In this document: piece by piece, positions 1-8,604 of the stretch
Numbering within the stretch: position 1 is the first letter of the stretch
Layout of the letters: the number at the start of each line of letters is the position of its first letter
Assembly: GCA_020859985.1 (NCBI GenBank)
Contig: JAJBVD010000035.1
Span: 50,235-114,234, forward strand
Reading direction: 5' to 3'
Length of the DNA: 64,000 nucleotides
Origin: Clostridiales bacterium
GTDB taxonomy: Bacteria; Bacillota; Clostridia; Lachnospirales; Lachnospiraceae
Program-made: the position numbers and the translations under genes
Notes under the pieces: generated by a model
Database searches by the model: none
The model's input: only the letters and a program-made list of their open reading frames with translations
Told to the model about the DNA's origin: nothing

Positions 1-1
1 G

Positions 2-238
2 ATTTTTCAGTTAGGAAAGAAGCGTTTTCGGATCATTCTGACGCAGGGGCTGAACCGACAGATCAGGCGGATGTGCGGAGAACTGGACTATCGGGTGACC
101 GCGCTGAAGCGTGTGCGTGTGATGAATATTGAGCTGGGCGACTTAAAGCCCGGAGCATACCGGCCGGTGAGCCCGGATGAATATAGAACTATGATGGAGC
201 TGCTGCGGAATTCTAAAAATCCGGGTGCAAGTCAGTAA
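2..238 (+). CDS. 23S rRNA pseudouridine synthase, RluF/RsuA family, C-terminal part (5' end outside window)
   Basis: The frame is open from the left edge to a TAA at 236-238, giving 78 residues of a C-terminus. It contains the segment LTQGLNRQIRRMC, the conserved C-terminal motif of the RluB/RluE/RluF/RsuA pseudouridine synthases, followed by the usual short tail (LKRVRVMNIELGDL). These enzymes isomerise specific uridines of rRNA to pseudouridine in the cytoplasm. The catalytic Asp and any S4 domain lie upstream, so the exact site specificity cannot be read; RluF (23S U2604) is my best guess from the QIRRMC wording. The next gene, ligA, starts 141 bp downstream on the same strand. Confidence 0.8.
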   Translation: MFQLGKKRFRIILTQGLNRQIRRMCGELDYRVTALKRVRVMNIELGDLKPGAYRPVSPDEYRTMMELLRNSKNPGASQ

Positions 239-379
239 TCTGCTCTGAAACTGGCGGACAGCCGGATGATAATTCATAGGGAATATTATATTTCATGTTC
301 ATTCGGAAAGAAGACAGCCGGCATTTCGGTAAGCAAGATATAAGCAGGTTATAGATAGGGAAAGGATTTTAGACAGATT

Positions 380-2371
380 ATGGATCAAAAGCTGGAACGG
401 ATGAAAGAGCTTTCAGCCATTTTGAAAAAGGCGTCCAGAGCCTATTATCAGGAAGATGCGGAGATTATGAGCAATCTGGAATACGACCGCCTTTATGATG
501 AACTTGTGAAGCTGGAAAAGGAGACCGGCACTGTGCTGGCCGGAAGTCCGACCGTGTCTGTCGGATATGAGGCGCTGGATTCGCTGCCGAGGGAGCGTCA
601 TGAAGCGCCGATGCTTTCTCTGGATAAAACGAAGTCCACGGAGGATTTGGCAGCATTTGCCGGAGAGCATGAGATCCTGCTCTCCTGGAAGCTGGACGGG
701 CTTACGGTGGTTCTGACCTATCAGGGCGGCGAGCTTGTGAAAGCGGTCACGCGCGGCAATGGTGAGATTGGCGAGGTAATTACGAACAACGCGAAGGTGT
801 TTCAGAACATTCCGTTGCGCATTTCCTATCAGGGAGAGCTGATCCTGCGGGGTGAGGCGATCATTACGTATCCGGAATTTGAGAAGATCAATGAAGAAAT
901 TGACGATGCGGATGCACGCTATAAGAACCCGAGGAACCTCTGCAGCGGCTCTGTTCGCCAGTTAAATAATGAGATTACGGCAAAAAGACATGTACGGTTT
1001 TACGCGTTTGCGCTTGTGAAAGCGGACGGCGTGGATTTTAAGAATTCCAGAAGCGAGCAGCTCGAATGGCTGAAACGGCAGGGCTTTGAGGCAGTTGAAT
1101 ACAAAAAGGTCACTGCAGCTCAGGTGGCGGATACGGTAGCCTGGTTTGCGGAGAAGATACAGCATTATGAGGTGCCATCCGACGGGCTGGTGGCGCTCTA
1201 TGAGAATATTTCCTATGGGCAGTCGCTCGGGCACACAGCGAAGTTTCCGCGTGATTCGATCGCGTTCAAATGGAAGGATGAGACGAGAGAGACGCGGCTT
1301 CTGGAGATTGAATGGAGCCCTTCGCGCACCGGTTTGATCAATCCGGTGGCAATCTTTGAGCCTGTCGAGCTGGAGGGCAGTACGGTCAGCCGTGCAAGTG
1401 TGCACAATTTAAGCGTGATGAAGTCCTTGCAGCTGGGCATCGGAGATCAGATCACGGTTTATAAGGCCAATATGATCATCCCGCAGATCGCGGAGAACCT
1501 GACGCGCAGCGGGAAGATGGATATTCCGAAGGTCTGTCCGGCCTGCGGCGGCGCGACCGAGATTCGCAGATCCGTACAGGGCGAGGCGGATGCGGTGGAG
1601 ACTTTGTACTGCACGAACGGGCAGTGCAGCGCGAAGAAGATCAAGGCGTTTACGCTGTTTGTAAGCCGTGACGCGCTGAACATCGAGGGACTTTCTGAGG
1701 CAACGCTGGAAAAATTTATCGGACACGGTTTCATCCACACATTTGCAGATGTGTTTCATCTTATGGAGCATCGGGATGAGATTGTCGTCATGGAAGGCTT
1801 TGGAGAAAAATCCTATGCCAATCTGATCCAGAGTACGGAGAAAGCGCGTGTTACAACACTTCCCCGTTTGATCTATGGCCTTGGCATACCGAATATCGGT
1901 GTGGCGAACGCGAAGCTGATCTGCCGTCATTTTGATCAGGATCTCGATCGTATCCGTACGGCGGATCTGGAAGAGCTGGATTCAATCGAGGGGCTGGGTG
2001 ATGTGATCGCCGGTTCGGTCGCGGACTATTTTGCGGATGAGGACAATATGCGGCAGCTTGACCGGCTGCTTGCAGAGCTGCAGATTGAAAAGCCGCTGGA
2101 GAACAGTGCCGGCCAGAGCCTTTCCGGGAAGACCTTTGTCGTTACCGGAAGCGTTGAGCGGTTTGCAAACCGCAATGAGCTGAAAGCATTTGTGGAAGAG
2201 CGCGGCGGCAAGGTGACCGGCAGTGTGACGAAAAAGACGGATTATCTGATCAACAATGATACGACGTCCAATTCCACAAAGAATAAAAAAGCAAAAGAGC
2301 TGGGAATACCGATTCTCTCTGAGGAGGATTTTCTGAAATTGACTGACGGACAGGAAACTGAGCTGTCATAA
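380..2371 (+). CDS. ligA: NAD-dependent DNA ligase LigA
   Basis: Seals 5'-phosphate/3'-OH nicks using NAD+ in replication and repair. At 663 residues it has the usual LigA length and order: Ia/adenylation domain (about 1-310) with the adenylated lysine in KLDG (K104), OB fold, a four-Cys zinc finger (C386, C389, C411, C416), helix-hairpin-helix repeats (about 430-580) and a C-terminal BRCT domain (about 588-663, VVTGSVERF). The ATG follows a GGGAAAGG ribosome site. One oddity is that the residue two before the catalytic Lys, Glu in well studied LigAs (CELKxDG type), is Ser here (LSWKLDG). That Glu contacts the adenine, so this may be a divergent subfamily, or the cell may carry a second ligase. 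Neighbours are unrelated housekeeping genes. Confidence 0.96.
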   Translation: MDQKLERMKELSAILKKASRAYYQEDAEIMSNLEYDRLYDELVKLEKETGTVLAGSPTVSVGYEALDSLPRERHEAPMLSLDKTKSTEDLAAFAGEHEILLSWKLDGLTVVLTYQGGELVKAVTRGNGEIGEVITNNAKVFQNIPLRISYQGELILRGEAIITYPEFEKINEEIDDADARYKNPRNLCSGSVRQLNNEITAKRHVRFYAFALVKADGVDFKNSRSEQLEWLKRQGFEAVEYKKVTAAQVADTVAWFAEKIQHYEVPSDGLVALYENISYGQSLGHTAKFPRDSIAFKWKDETRETRLLEIEWSPSRTGLINPVAIFEPVELEGSTVSRASVHNLSVMKSLQLGIGDQITVYKANMIIPQIAENLTRSGKMDIPKVCPACGGATEIRRSVQGEADAVETLYCTNGQCSAKKIKAFTLFVSRDALNIEGLSEATLEKFIGHGFIHTFADVFHLMEHRDEIVVMEGFGEKSYANLIQSTEKARVTTLPRLIYGLGIPNIGVANAKLICRHFDQDLDRIRTADLEELDSIEGLGDVIAGSVADYFADEDNMRQLDRLLAELQIEKPLENSAGQSLSGKTFVVTGSVERFANRNELKAFVEERGGKVTGSVTKKTDYLINNDTTSNSTKNKKAKELGIPILSEEDFLKLTDGQETELS

Positions 2372-2383
2372 GGTGTTTGCGAT

Positions 2384-2407
2384 GATAACTGTGTTTATAC
2401 AGTTATC
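2384..2407 (+). promoter_or_regulatory. Perfect 8-bp hairpin in the ligA-metA gap
   Basis: GATAACTG and CAGTTATC pair perfectly around an 8-nt loop, 30 bp before metA. No U-run follows, so it is not a standard intrinsic terminator. The stem resembles the ends of the dispersed GTAAC...GTTAC elements found elsewhere in the window and may be a minimal copy. Confidence 0.4.
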
Positions 2408-2437
2408 GGTGATTTACATGAAGGAGGAAACTGACCG

Positions 2438-3433
2438 ATGCCGATTCGAGTACAGAGCGAGCTGCCGGCAAAAGAAATACTGGAGAGGGAAAACATTTTT
2501 GTGATGGATGAAAACAGGGCGGTGCATCAGAATATCCGTCCGATCCATATCGCGATACTGAATCTGATGCCTTTGAAGGAGGAGACGGAGCTGCAGCTTC
2601 TGCGTTCCCTTTCCAACACACCGTTACAGGTGGAAGTTACGTTTGTTAAGGTGACTTCTCATGAGGCGAAGAATACCTCCATGAGCCACCTGAATAAATT
2701 CTATGTAGAGTTTTCCGAGATCCGCGATCAGCGCTTTGACGGTATGATCATCACGGGCGCTCCGGTAGAACTGATGGAATTTGAGGAGGTCGACTATTGG
2801 GACGAACTGGTGGAGATCATGGACTGGACGAATATGCACGTGACCTCTACAATATACCTCTGCTGGGGGGCGCAGGCGGCGTTGTATCATTATTACGGGC
2901 TGCAGAAAAAGCTTCTGGATAAGAAAATGTTCGGCTTGTTCTGGCATCGCGTGAAGAACCGCAAGATTCCTCTGGTGCGAGGCTTTGACGATATGTTCCT
3001 TGCTCCGCACTCACGGCACACTGAGGTGCCGATTGAAGAAATTCGTAAGGTTAAGGAGATTACAATTCTCGCGGAGTCAGATGAGGCCGGTGTGTTTCTG
3101 GCGATGGCAGACGGCGGACGCCGCATTTTTGTCATGGGGCATCCGGAATATGACCGCGTAACCCTGGACGGGGAGTATCATCGTGATCTGGACAAGGGCC
3201 TGCCGATCGATATTCCGAAGAATTATTATCGGGACGATGATCCGTCCGTGAAGCCGTTGCTGATGTGGCGGTCGCACGCGAACAACCTGTATACGAACTG
3301 GCTGAATTATTACGTATATCAGGCGACACCCTATGATCTCATGGGCACGCCGGATTTTGAGTATGTTTACAGTCAGCTTGAAAAATGGAAGACGCCAAAA
3401 GAAATGCCGGATGACTATAACTTTGTTATATAG
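2438..3433 (+). CDS. metA: Homoserine O-acetyltransferase, MetA family
   Basis: Activates homoserine by O-acylation, the first committed step of methionine synthesis. The 331-residue protein aligns well with the MetA family: LNLMP near 41-45, catalytic Cys at position 142 (YLCWGAQ), and the His/Glu of GHPEYD at 235/237. Position 111 is Glu (GAPVE). In this family Glu at 111 is associated with acetyl-CoA use and Gly with succinyl-CoA, so acetylation is predicted despite the family name homoserine succinyltransferase. AAGGAGG lies 11 bp upstream of the ATG. The C-terminus is about 20 residues longer than in E. coli. No SAM riboswitch or T-box is visible in the 66-bp upstream gap. Confidence 0.94.
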   Translation: MPIRVQSELPAKEILERENIFVMDENRAVHQNIRPIHIAILNLMPLKEETELQLLRSLSNTPLQVEVTFVKVTSHEAKNTSMSHLNKFYVEFSEIRDQRFDGMIITGAPVELMEFEEVDYWDELVEIMDWTNMHVTSTIYLCWGAQAALYHYYGLQKKLLDKKMFGLFWHRVKNRKIPLVRGFDDMFLAPHSRHTEVPIEEIRKVKEITILAESDEAGVFLAMADGGRRIFVMGHPEYDRVTLDGEYHRDLDKGLPIDIPKNYYRDDDPSVKPLLMWRSHANNLYTNWLNYYVYQATPYDLMGTPDFEYVYSQLEKWKTPKEMPDDYNFVI

Positions 3434-3436
3434 TCA

Positions 3437-3466
3437 TTGACAACACACTTTATAATGAATTAGAAT
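3437..3466 (+). promoter_or_regulatory. Putative sigma-A promoter for the purEMND genes
   Basis: TTGACA (3437-3442) and TAGAAT (3461-3466) are separated by 18 bp, directly after the metA stop. Transcription would start about 70 bp before purE. A TATAAT also lies at 3451, but only 8 bp from the -35 box. Confidence 0.5.
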
Positions 3467-3549
3467 CTATGCGGGCAGCTGTTTAGGGCAGACTCTGTGG
3501 CTGCGGGAAAGTGGAAAGCTATCTGCATAATACGAAAGGAGCAGGGACG

Positions 3550-4050
3550 ATGGCAAAGGTAGGCATTGTGATGGGCAGCGATTCCGATATGTCGGTGATG
3601 AGCAAGGCGGCGGATATGCTGGAAAAGTTTGGGATTGACTATGAGATGACGATTATATCGGCGCACCGGGAGCCGGATGTGTTTTTTGAATATGCGAAGA
3701 CCGCGGAGGCGAAGGGCTTTAAGGTGATCATTGCGGGAGCAGGCATGGCGGCGCATCTGCCTGGTATGTGTGCAGCAATCTTCCCGATGCCGGTGATCGG
3801 CATTCCGATGCATACGACTTCATTGGGAGGCAGAGATTCGCTGTACTCGATCGTACAGATGCCGACGGGTATTCCTGTGGCGACTGTGGCAATCAACGGC
3901 GGCGCGAATGCGGCAATTCTGGCTGCAAAGATCCTGGCGACCTCCGATCCGGAGCTGCTGCAGAAGGTAAAGGACTACGCGAAGGAGCTCGGAAGCCAGG
4001 TGGAGGCAAAGGATCAAAGACTTAAGGAAGTCGGCTATAAAGCGTATTGA
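3550..4050 (+). CDS. purE: N5-carboxyaminoimidazole ribonucleotide mutase PurE
   Basis: Class I PurE, which converts N5-CAIR to CAIR in de novo purine synthesis. The start is ATG 3550, set by GAAAGGAG ten bases upstream; an in-frame ATG at 3511 would add 13 residues unlike the family. The 166-residue product has the P-loop-like start VGIVMGSDSD, the active-site SAHREP (about 38-43), the glycine-rich GAGMAAHLPG segment, and the conserved VATVAING region. It is first in a purE-purM-purN-purD run on the + strand. A PurK partner is not in the window. Confidence 0.96.
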   Translation: MAKVGIVMGSDSDMSVMSKAADMLEKFGIDYEMTIISAHREPDVFFEYAKTAEAKGFKVIIAGAGMAAHLPGMCAAIFPMPVIGIPMHTTSLGGRDSLYSIVQMPTGIPVATVAINGGANAAILAAKILATSDPELLQKVKDYAKELGSQVEAKDQRLKEVGYKAY

Positions 4051-4088
4051 GAAGCAAAAGACAGTATTACACATAAGGGAGAGACATT

Positions 4089-5114
4089 ATGGATTACAAA
4101 AATGCAGGCGTAGACATTGAGGCCGGATACCGGTCTGTGGAGCTGATGAAGGAGCATATCAAAAAGACAATGCGTCCGGAAGTGCTGACAAACATCGGCG
4201 GATTTTCCGGCGCGTTCTCGATGGACGCGATCAAGAAGATGGAGAAGCCGACGCTTGTTTCCGGTACGGATGGTGTGGGGACGAAGCTGAAGCTGGCGTT
4301 TTTGCTGGACAAGCATGACACGATCGGAATCGACTGCGTGGCGATGTGTGTGAACGACATTGCGTGTGCGGGCGGTGAGCCGCTGTTTTTCCTGGACTAC
4401 ATTGCCTGCGGCAAAAACTATCCGGAGAAGATTGCTTCAATCGTGAGCGGCGTAGCGGAAGGCTGCGCGCAGGCCGGGGCGGCCCTGATCGGCGGTGAGA
4501 CCGCGGAGCATCCAGGACTGATGCCTGAAGAAGAATACGATCTGGCCGGGTTTGCGGTCGGTGTGGTTGATGAGAAGGATCTGATCACCGGCGCGGATGT
4601 GAAGGATGGAGATGTAATTCTTGGTATCGCGTCGTCCGGCGTCCACAGCAATGGTTTTTCCCTGGTGCGCAAGGTGTTCCCGATGGAAAAAGAAGCACTG
4701 GAGACTTATTATGAAGAACTGGGCGGTACGCTCGGAGAGACGCTTCTGACGCCGACGAGAATTTATGTAAAGGCACTTCGCAGCGTGAAGGAGGCGGGCG
4801 TTCGCGTGAAAGCCTGCAGTCATATCACAGGCGGCGGTTTTTATGAGAATGTGCCGCGGATGCTGCCGGAGGGCATGAAAGCAGTGATCCGCAAGGACAG
4901 CTATCCTGTGCCGGCAATTTTTGGTTTGCTTGCGAAAAAGGGTGAAATTGACGAACATATGATGTATAATACCTATAACATGGGCATTGGTATGGCGGTT
5001 GCGGTTGATCCTGCGGATGTGGAAGCTGCAAAGCAGGCGATGGAAGCTGCAGGTGAGACTGTCTATGAGATCGGCCATATTGAGGCCGGAGAAAAAGGAG
5101 TCGTATTATGCTGA
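4089..5114 (+). CDS. purM: Phosphoribosylformylglycinamidine cyclo-ligase (AIR synthetase) PurM
   Basis: Closes the imidazole ring of FGAM to AIR using ATP. The 341-residue length is typical. The N-terminus DYKNAGVDIEAGY is the family signature, followed by VSGTDGVGTKLK, the MCVNDIACAGGEPLFFLDY segment and GGETAEHPG, which bind ATP and substrate. HITGGGFYENVPRMLP marks the C-terminal domain. It starts 38 bp after purE behind GGGAGAG, and its stop overlaps the purN start, so translation is probably coupled. Confidence 0.97.
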   Translation: MDYKNAGVDIEAGYRSVELMKEHIKKTMRPEVLTNIGGFSGAFSMDAIKKMEKPTLVSGTDGVGTKLKLAFLLDKHDTIGIDCVAMCVNDIACAGGEPLFFLDYIACGKNYPEKIASIVSGVAEGCAQAGAALIGGETAEHPGLMPEEEYDLAGFAVGVVDEKDLITGADVKDGDVILGIASSGVHSNGFSLVRKVFPMEKEALETYYEELGGTLGETLLTPTRIYVKALRSVKEAGVRVKACSHITGGGFYENVPRMLPEGMKAVIRKDSYPVPAIFGLLAKKGEIDEHMMYNTYNMGIGMAVAVDPADVEAAKQAMEAAGETVYEIGHIEAGEKGVVLC

Positions 5115-5737
5115 AAGTTGCGGTGATGGTATCCGGAGGCGGCACAAACCTGCAGGCAATTTTGGACGCAATCGCGGACGGGAAGATCACGAATGCCGGG
5201 ATCGTGCGCGTCATCAGCAACAGCACGAAGGCTTATGCCCTGGAACGCGCAAAGAAGGCCGGGATTCCTTCCGTATGTATTACGAGGAAGCAGTATCCGG
5301 ATCCGGAGGAATTTGATCAGGCACTGCTGGCGCTTTTGCTGGAATCGGGCGCGGATCTGGTCGTGCTGGCGGGCTGTCTGGTTGTCATTCCGCAGTGTGT
5401 GGTGGATGCGTTTCCGAACCGCATTATCAACATTCATCCGGCACTGATCCCGTCCTTCTGCGGGACTGGTTACTATGGTTTGAAGGTGCATGAGCAGGTG
5501 CTCGCCCGCGGCGTGAAGGTGACCGGAGCGACTGTGCATTTTGTGGATGGAGGCACGGATACCGGGCCGATTCTTCTGCAGAAAGCGGTTGAAGTGAAGC
5601 AGGGAGACACCCCGGAAGTGTTGCAGCGTAGGGTAATGGAGCAGGCGGAGTGGATTCTTTTGCCGCAGGCCATCGACCTGATTGCGAACGGCAGGGTGCA
5701 GGTAAATGATGGCAGAGTAATGATTACACAGAAATGA
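5108..5737 (+). CDS. purN: Phosphoribosylglycinamide formyltransferase PurN
   Basis: Transfers a formyl group from 10-formyl-THF to GAR. The 209-residue protein begins VAVMVSGGGTNLQAI (phosphate-binding loop) and carries the catalytic NIHPALIPSF segment and the signature region GVKVTGATVHFVDGGTDTGPI with its conserved Asp. The ATG sits inside the end of purM (7-bp overlap) behind AAAAAGGAG. Formyl-THF supply connects it to glyA at 27.5 kb. Confidence 0.96.
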   Translation: MLKVAVMVSGGGTNLQAILDAIADGKITNAGIVRVISNSTKAYALERAKKAGIPSVCITRKQYPDPEEFDQALLALLLESGADLVVLAGCLVVIPQCVVDAFPNRIINIHPALIPSFCGTGYYGLKVHEQVLARGVKVTGATVHFVDGGTDTGPILLQKAVEVKQGDTPEVLQRRVMEQAEWILLPQAIDLIANGRVQVNDGRVMITQK

Positions 5738-5775
5738 TCACGCAATATGGATCACACAGTAATGATTTTACAATA

Positions 5776-5800
5776 GTTTGACAGAAGATAGCTGTCAAAC
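5776..5800 (+). promoter_or_regulatory. Perfect 9-bp inverted repeat upstream of purD
   Basis: GTTTGACAG and CTGTCAAAC flank a 7-nt loop, 42 bp before purD. No U-run follows. It could be an operator or an mRNA hairpin; no protein match is proposed. Confidence 0.4.
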
Positions 5801-5842
5801 GGCTTATGAGCAATGGAATAGAAAGCACATAAGGAGGAACCT

Positions 5843-7114
5843 ATGAAAGTATTAATTGTTGGCAGCGGTGGCAGAGAGCATGCGATCGCGTGGAAGATAG
5901 CGCAGAGCCCGAAGGTAGAGAAGATTTACTGCGCGCCGGGCAACGCCGGTATTGAGGAATACGCGGAGTGTGTAGCGATTGGCGCGATGGAATTCGACCG
6001 TCTGGCCGCGTTTGCGAAAGAAAAAGAGATTGATCTGACGGTGGTCGGTATGGACGACCCGCTGGTCGGGGGTATCGTAGATGTATTTGAGGCACAGGGA
6101 CTGCGTGTGTTTGGACCGAGAAAGAATGCGGCGATTCTGGAGGGATCCAAGGCATTCTCCAAGGATCTGATGAAAAAGTATAATATTCCGACGGCCGCAT
6201 ATGAGAATTTTACAGATGCGGAAGCGGCGCTGGCCTATCTGGAGACTGCTAAAATGCCGATCGTATTAAAAGCGGATGGTCTGGCTCTCGGTAAAGGTGT
6301 GCTGATCTGCAATACGCTGGAAGAAGCAAAAGCGGGCGTAAAGGAGATCATGCAGGATAAGAAGTTCGGAAGCGCCGGGAACTGCATGGTTATCGAAGAA
6401 TTTATGACCGGACGTGAGGTGTCAGTGCTGTCCTATGTCGACGGTAAAACGATTAAACCGATGACGTCTGCGCAGGATCACAAGCGTGCAGGAGACGGAG
6501 ATACAGGGTTAAACACCGGCGGTATGGGGACCTTCTCTCCGAGCCCGTTCTATACCAAAGAGATCGACGCATTTTGTCAGGAAAAGATCTACCAGCCGAC
6601 CGTGGACGCGATGGCGGCGGAAGGACGGCCGTTCAAAGGTATTATTTTCTTCGGCTTGATGCTGACGGAGGATGGCCCGAAGGTACTGGAGTACAATGCG
6701 CGTTTCGGAGATCCTGAGGCACAGGTGGTGCTGCCGCGCATGAAGACGGATATCATCGATGTTTTTGAGGCCTGCATTGACGGAACGCTGGATCAGATTG
6801 ACCTCGAGTTTGAGGATAACGCTGCGGTGTGCGTGGTGCTTGCCTCTGACGGGTATCCGGTTCACTATGAAAAGGGCATCCGTATTGACGGTCTGGAGAA
6901 CTTTAAGGGAAAAGACGGCTATTACGTGTTCCATGCGGGTACTGCGAAAAAGGATGGCACGATTGTGACCAACGGCGGGCGTGTGCTCGGCGTGACCGCG
7001 ACCGGAGCTGATCTGAAGGCAGCCCGCGCCAACGCATATGAGGCGGTGGACTGGATTTCATTTTCCAATAAGTATTATCGCCATGATATCGGAAAAGCGA
7101 TTGACGAGGCGTGA
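5843..7114 (+). CDS. purD: Phosphoribosylamine-glycine ligase PurD
   Basis: ATP-grasp enzyme that joins glycine to phosphoribosylamine to give GAR. The 423-residue length is normal. It has the N-terminal VLIVGSGGREHAIAWK signature, the ATP-grasp lid LKADGLALGKGV (about 141-152), VIEEFMTGREVSVL, and the metal-binding EYNARFGDPEAQ. AAGGAGG precedes the ATG. It follows purN after 105 bp that contain a 9-bp inverted repeat, so it may be partly independent of purEMN. Confidence 0.97.
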   Translation: MKVLIVGSGGREHAIAWKIAQSPKVEKIYCAPGNAGIEEYAECVAIGAMEFDRLAAFAKEKEIDLTVVGMDDPLVGGIVDVFEAQGLRVFGPRKNAAILEGSKAFSKDLMKKYNIPTAAYENFTDAEAALAYLETAKMPIVLKADGLALGKGVLICNTLEEAKAGVKEIMQDKKFGSAGNCMVIEEFMTGREVSVLSYVDGKTIKPMTSAQDHKRAGDGDTGLNTGGMGTFSPSPFYTKEIDAFCQEKIYQPTVDAMAAEGRPFKGIIFFGLMLTEDGPKVLEYNARFGDPEAQVVLPRMKTDIIDVFEACIDGTLDQIDLEFEDNAAVCVVLASDGYPVHYEKGIRIDGLENFKGKDGYYVFHAGTAKKDGTIVTNGGRVLGVTATGADLKAARANAYEAVDWISFSNKYYRHDIGKAIDEA

Positions 7115-7142
7115 GGGATCAGGAATAAGGAGAGTATAGATA

Positions 7143-8195
7143 ATGAACAAAAAGATATTCAGAAGACCAATGACTGCAATACTGCTTCTGACACTGCTTT
7201 TGACGCTGTGCGGAGCATTTGCCTCTGCGGACAGTCTTTCCGCGGATAATTCACTGTCCTCATTGGGAATTACGACAGAGGGAGCTGTCGTTTCCCCAGA
7301 CTTTGCCTATGGCACGACAGAATATGATGTCACGGTTCCGGCAGGGACGACATCTCTTTCGCTGGATCCTGTGCCGTCGAACAGCGCAGCATATATTGAC
7401 AGCATTTCCGGTACGGAGCTGACCGACGGGTCAACTACGGTATCAATTGTGGTAGTGGCCGAGAATGGCGATGCGTACACGTATTACCTGTATGTTACGG
7501 CTGAGGCTTCCGCGCAGACGGAGGCTCAGACAGAAGCGCAGACTGTGGCGCCGGAGACGGAAGCACAGACGGAGACTGAGGCTGAGACGGAAGATTCACG
7601 CTATGTGAGTGTTGCGAAAGAAACGCTGGAAGAGGCGGAAAATACCATCACGACTCTGAAATCTGAGGTCAGCAGCTACCGCGACCGGGTCAATCTTTTT
7701 ATGAAAATTCTCTATGGAATGATTGGTCTGTGCGTCGTGCTTCTCTTCATTGTAATCAATCTGCTGCTGAAGCGGAAAGATTTGAAATCCGAGCTGGAGA
7801 CTTACCGGGGACTGGATTATTCCTCGGGACAGGGCGGCCGTGAGGATGGTAAGGAAGATGAACGGAAGGAAAAATCCAAAAAGAAAAAGAGAAAAAATAA
7901 AAAGGCACAGAAGCCGGTGATCGTGGAGGAAACGCCGAGACAGCCGATAGAGGAGCAGGAGGCGGATGAATTTGATCGCACCGGACGCGACTCTTTCTAT
8001 GAAAAAGAGCCGGCACGTTCTGTGATGACAGATGACCCTGCCACGGTTCCGAAGCCCTCAAAAGCGAAGAAGCAGGCAAGAACAATGCCGGAGTATGAGC
8101 AGCCGAAAGAGAACGTCAGATACAGCTCATCAGCCAGTCAGGGCGCGGAAAAGAACGAACGGGGCAATGTGGACATTGATTTCATTGACCTGTAA
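7143..8195 (+). CDS. Secreted-then-anchored protein with a cadherin-like beta-sandwich domain
   Basis: Unknown function. The 350 residues show a signal peptide (about 1-28), a cadherin-like beta-sandwich domain (about 35-120: LSSLGITTEG, GTTEYDVTVPAGT and a VVAENGDAYTYYLYV end), a Thr/Glu/Ala/Gln linker (about 122-150), a short coiled coil, a transmembrane helix (about 184-205) and a cytoplasmic tail with a Lys-rich stretch (about 240-260) and acidic/basic low complexity. The topology is therefore extracellular domain, one membrane span and a cytosolic tail. It starts 28 bp after purD and 12 bp before the GntR gene, so it may be cotranscribed with either. The domain is common in clostridial surface proteins. 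Confidence 0.7.
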   Translation: MNKKIFRRPMTAILLLTLLLTLCGAFASADSLSADNSLSSLGITTEGAVVSPDFAYGTTEYDVTVPAGTTSLSLDPVPSNSAAYIDSISGTELTDGSTTVSIVVVAENGDAYTYYLYVTAEASAQTEAQTEAQTVAPETEAQTETEAETEDSRYVSVAKETLEEAENTITTLKSEVSSYRDRVNLFMKILYGMIGLCVVLLFIVINLLLKRKDLKSELETYRGLDYSSGQGGREDGKEDERKEKSKKKKRKNKKAQKPVIVEETPRQPIEEQEADEFDRTGRDSFYEKEPARSVMTDDPATVPKPSKAKKQARTMPEYEQPKENVRYSSSASQGAEKNERGNVDIDFIDL

Positions 8196-8207
8196 ACAGG
8201 AGAAAAC

Positions 8208-8585
8208 ATGCTGATTGAGATAGATTTTCACAGTGAGGAAGCACTTTATATGCAGCTGCGCAACCAGATTGTGATGGGGATTGCCCGCTCTATGATCAAA
8301 GAGGGCGATTCGCTTCCGTCGGTTCGGCAGCTGGCCGGTGAGATTGGCATCAATATGCATACGGTAAACAAAGCCTACGCCCTTCTTCGGGAGGAGGGCT
8401 TTGTTTCTATCGACCGGAGAAAAGGCGCGGTGATCTCTCTGAACGGCGATCGGCTGTTGGCCGAAGAGGAGCTGCGGTCACGGCTGCGTGTGATGCTGGC
8501 AAAGAGCATCTGCAAGAATATTCCGGCATCCGACGTGCACGCGATGGTGGATGAGATTTACGGAGAATTGCTTGCGGAAGAATAA
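8208..8585 (+). CDS. GntR-family transcriptional regulator, YtrA-like short form
   Basis: A 125-residue cytoplasmic DNA-binding protein. Residues 12-75 form a winged helix of GntR type, with the hallmarks PLYxQL-like start (LYMQLRNQIVMGIA), GDSLPSVRQLA, MHTVNKAYALLREEGF and the wing DRRKGAVI. The remaining 45 residues are helical and far too short for a FadR/HutC effector domain, as in the YtrA subfamily, which usually controls a neighbouring ABC transporter or membrane protein. Here the next gene is clpC, 19 bp downstream, which is an unusual partner; the cadherin-like membrane protein upstream is another possible target. Confidence 0.85.
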   Translation: MLIEIDFHSEEALYMQLRNQIVMGIARSMIKEGDSLPSVRQLAGEIGINMHTVNKAYALLREEGFVSIDRRKGAVISLNGDRLLAEEELRSRLRVMLAKSICKNIPASDVHAMVDEIYGELLAEE

Positions 8586-8604
8586 AATATATGGAGGAAG
8601 CTTC

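Noticed and set aside
3437..3456. TTGACA and TATAAT before purE
   Set aside because: Only 8 bp apart, so not a promoter pair; the TAGAAT at 3461 gives an 18-bp spacer and is used instead.
8551..8604. Longer ClpC start at 8551 within the GntR gene
   Set aside because: GGAGG lies just before ATG 8605, and the extra 18 residues do not match the ClpC N-terminus.
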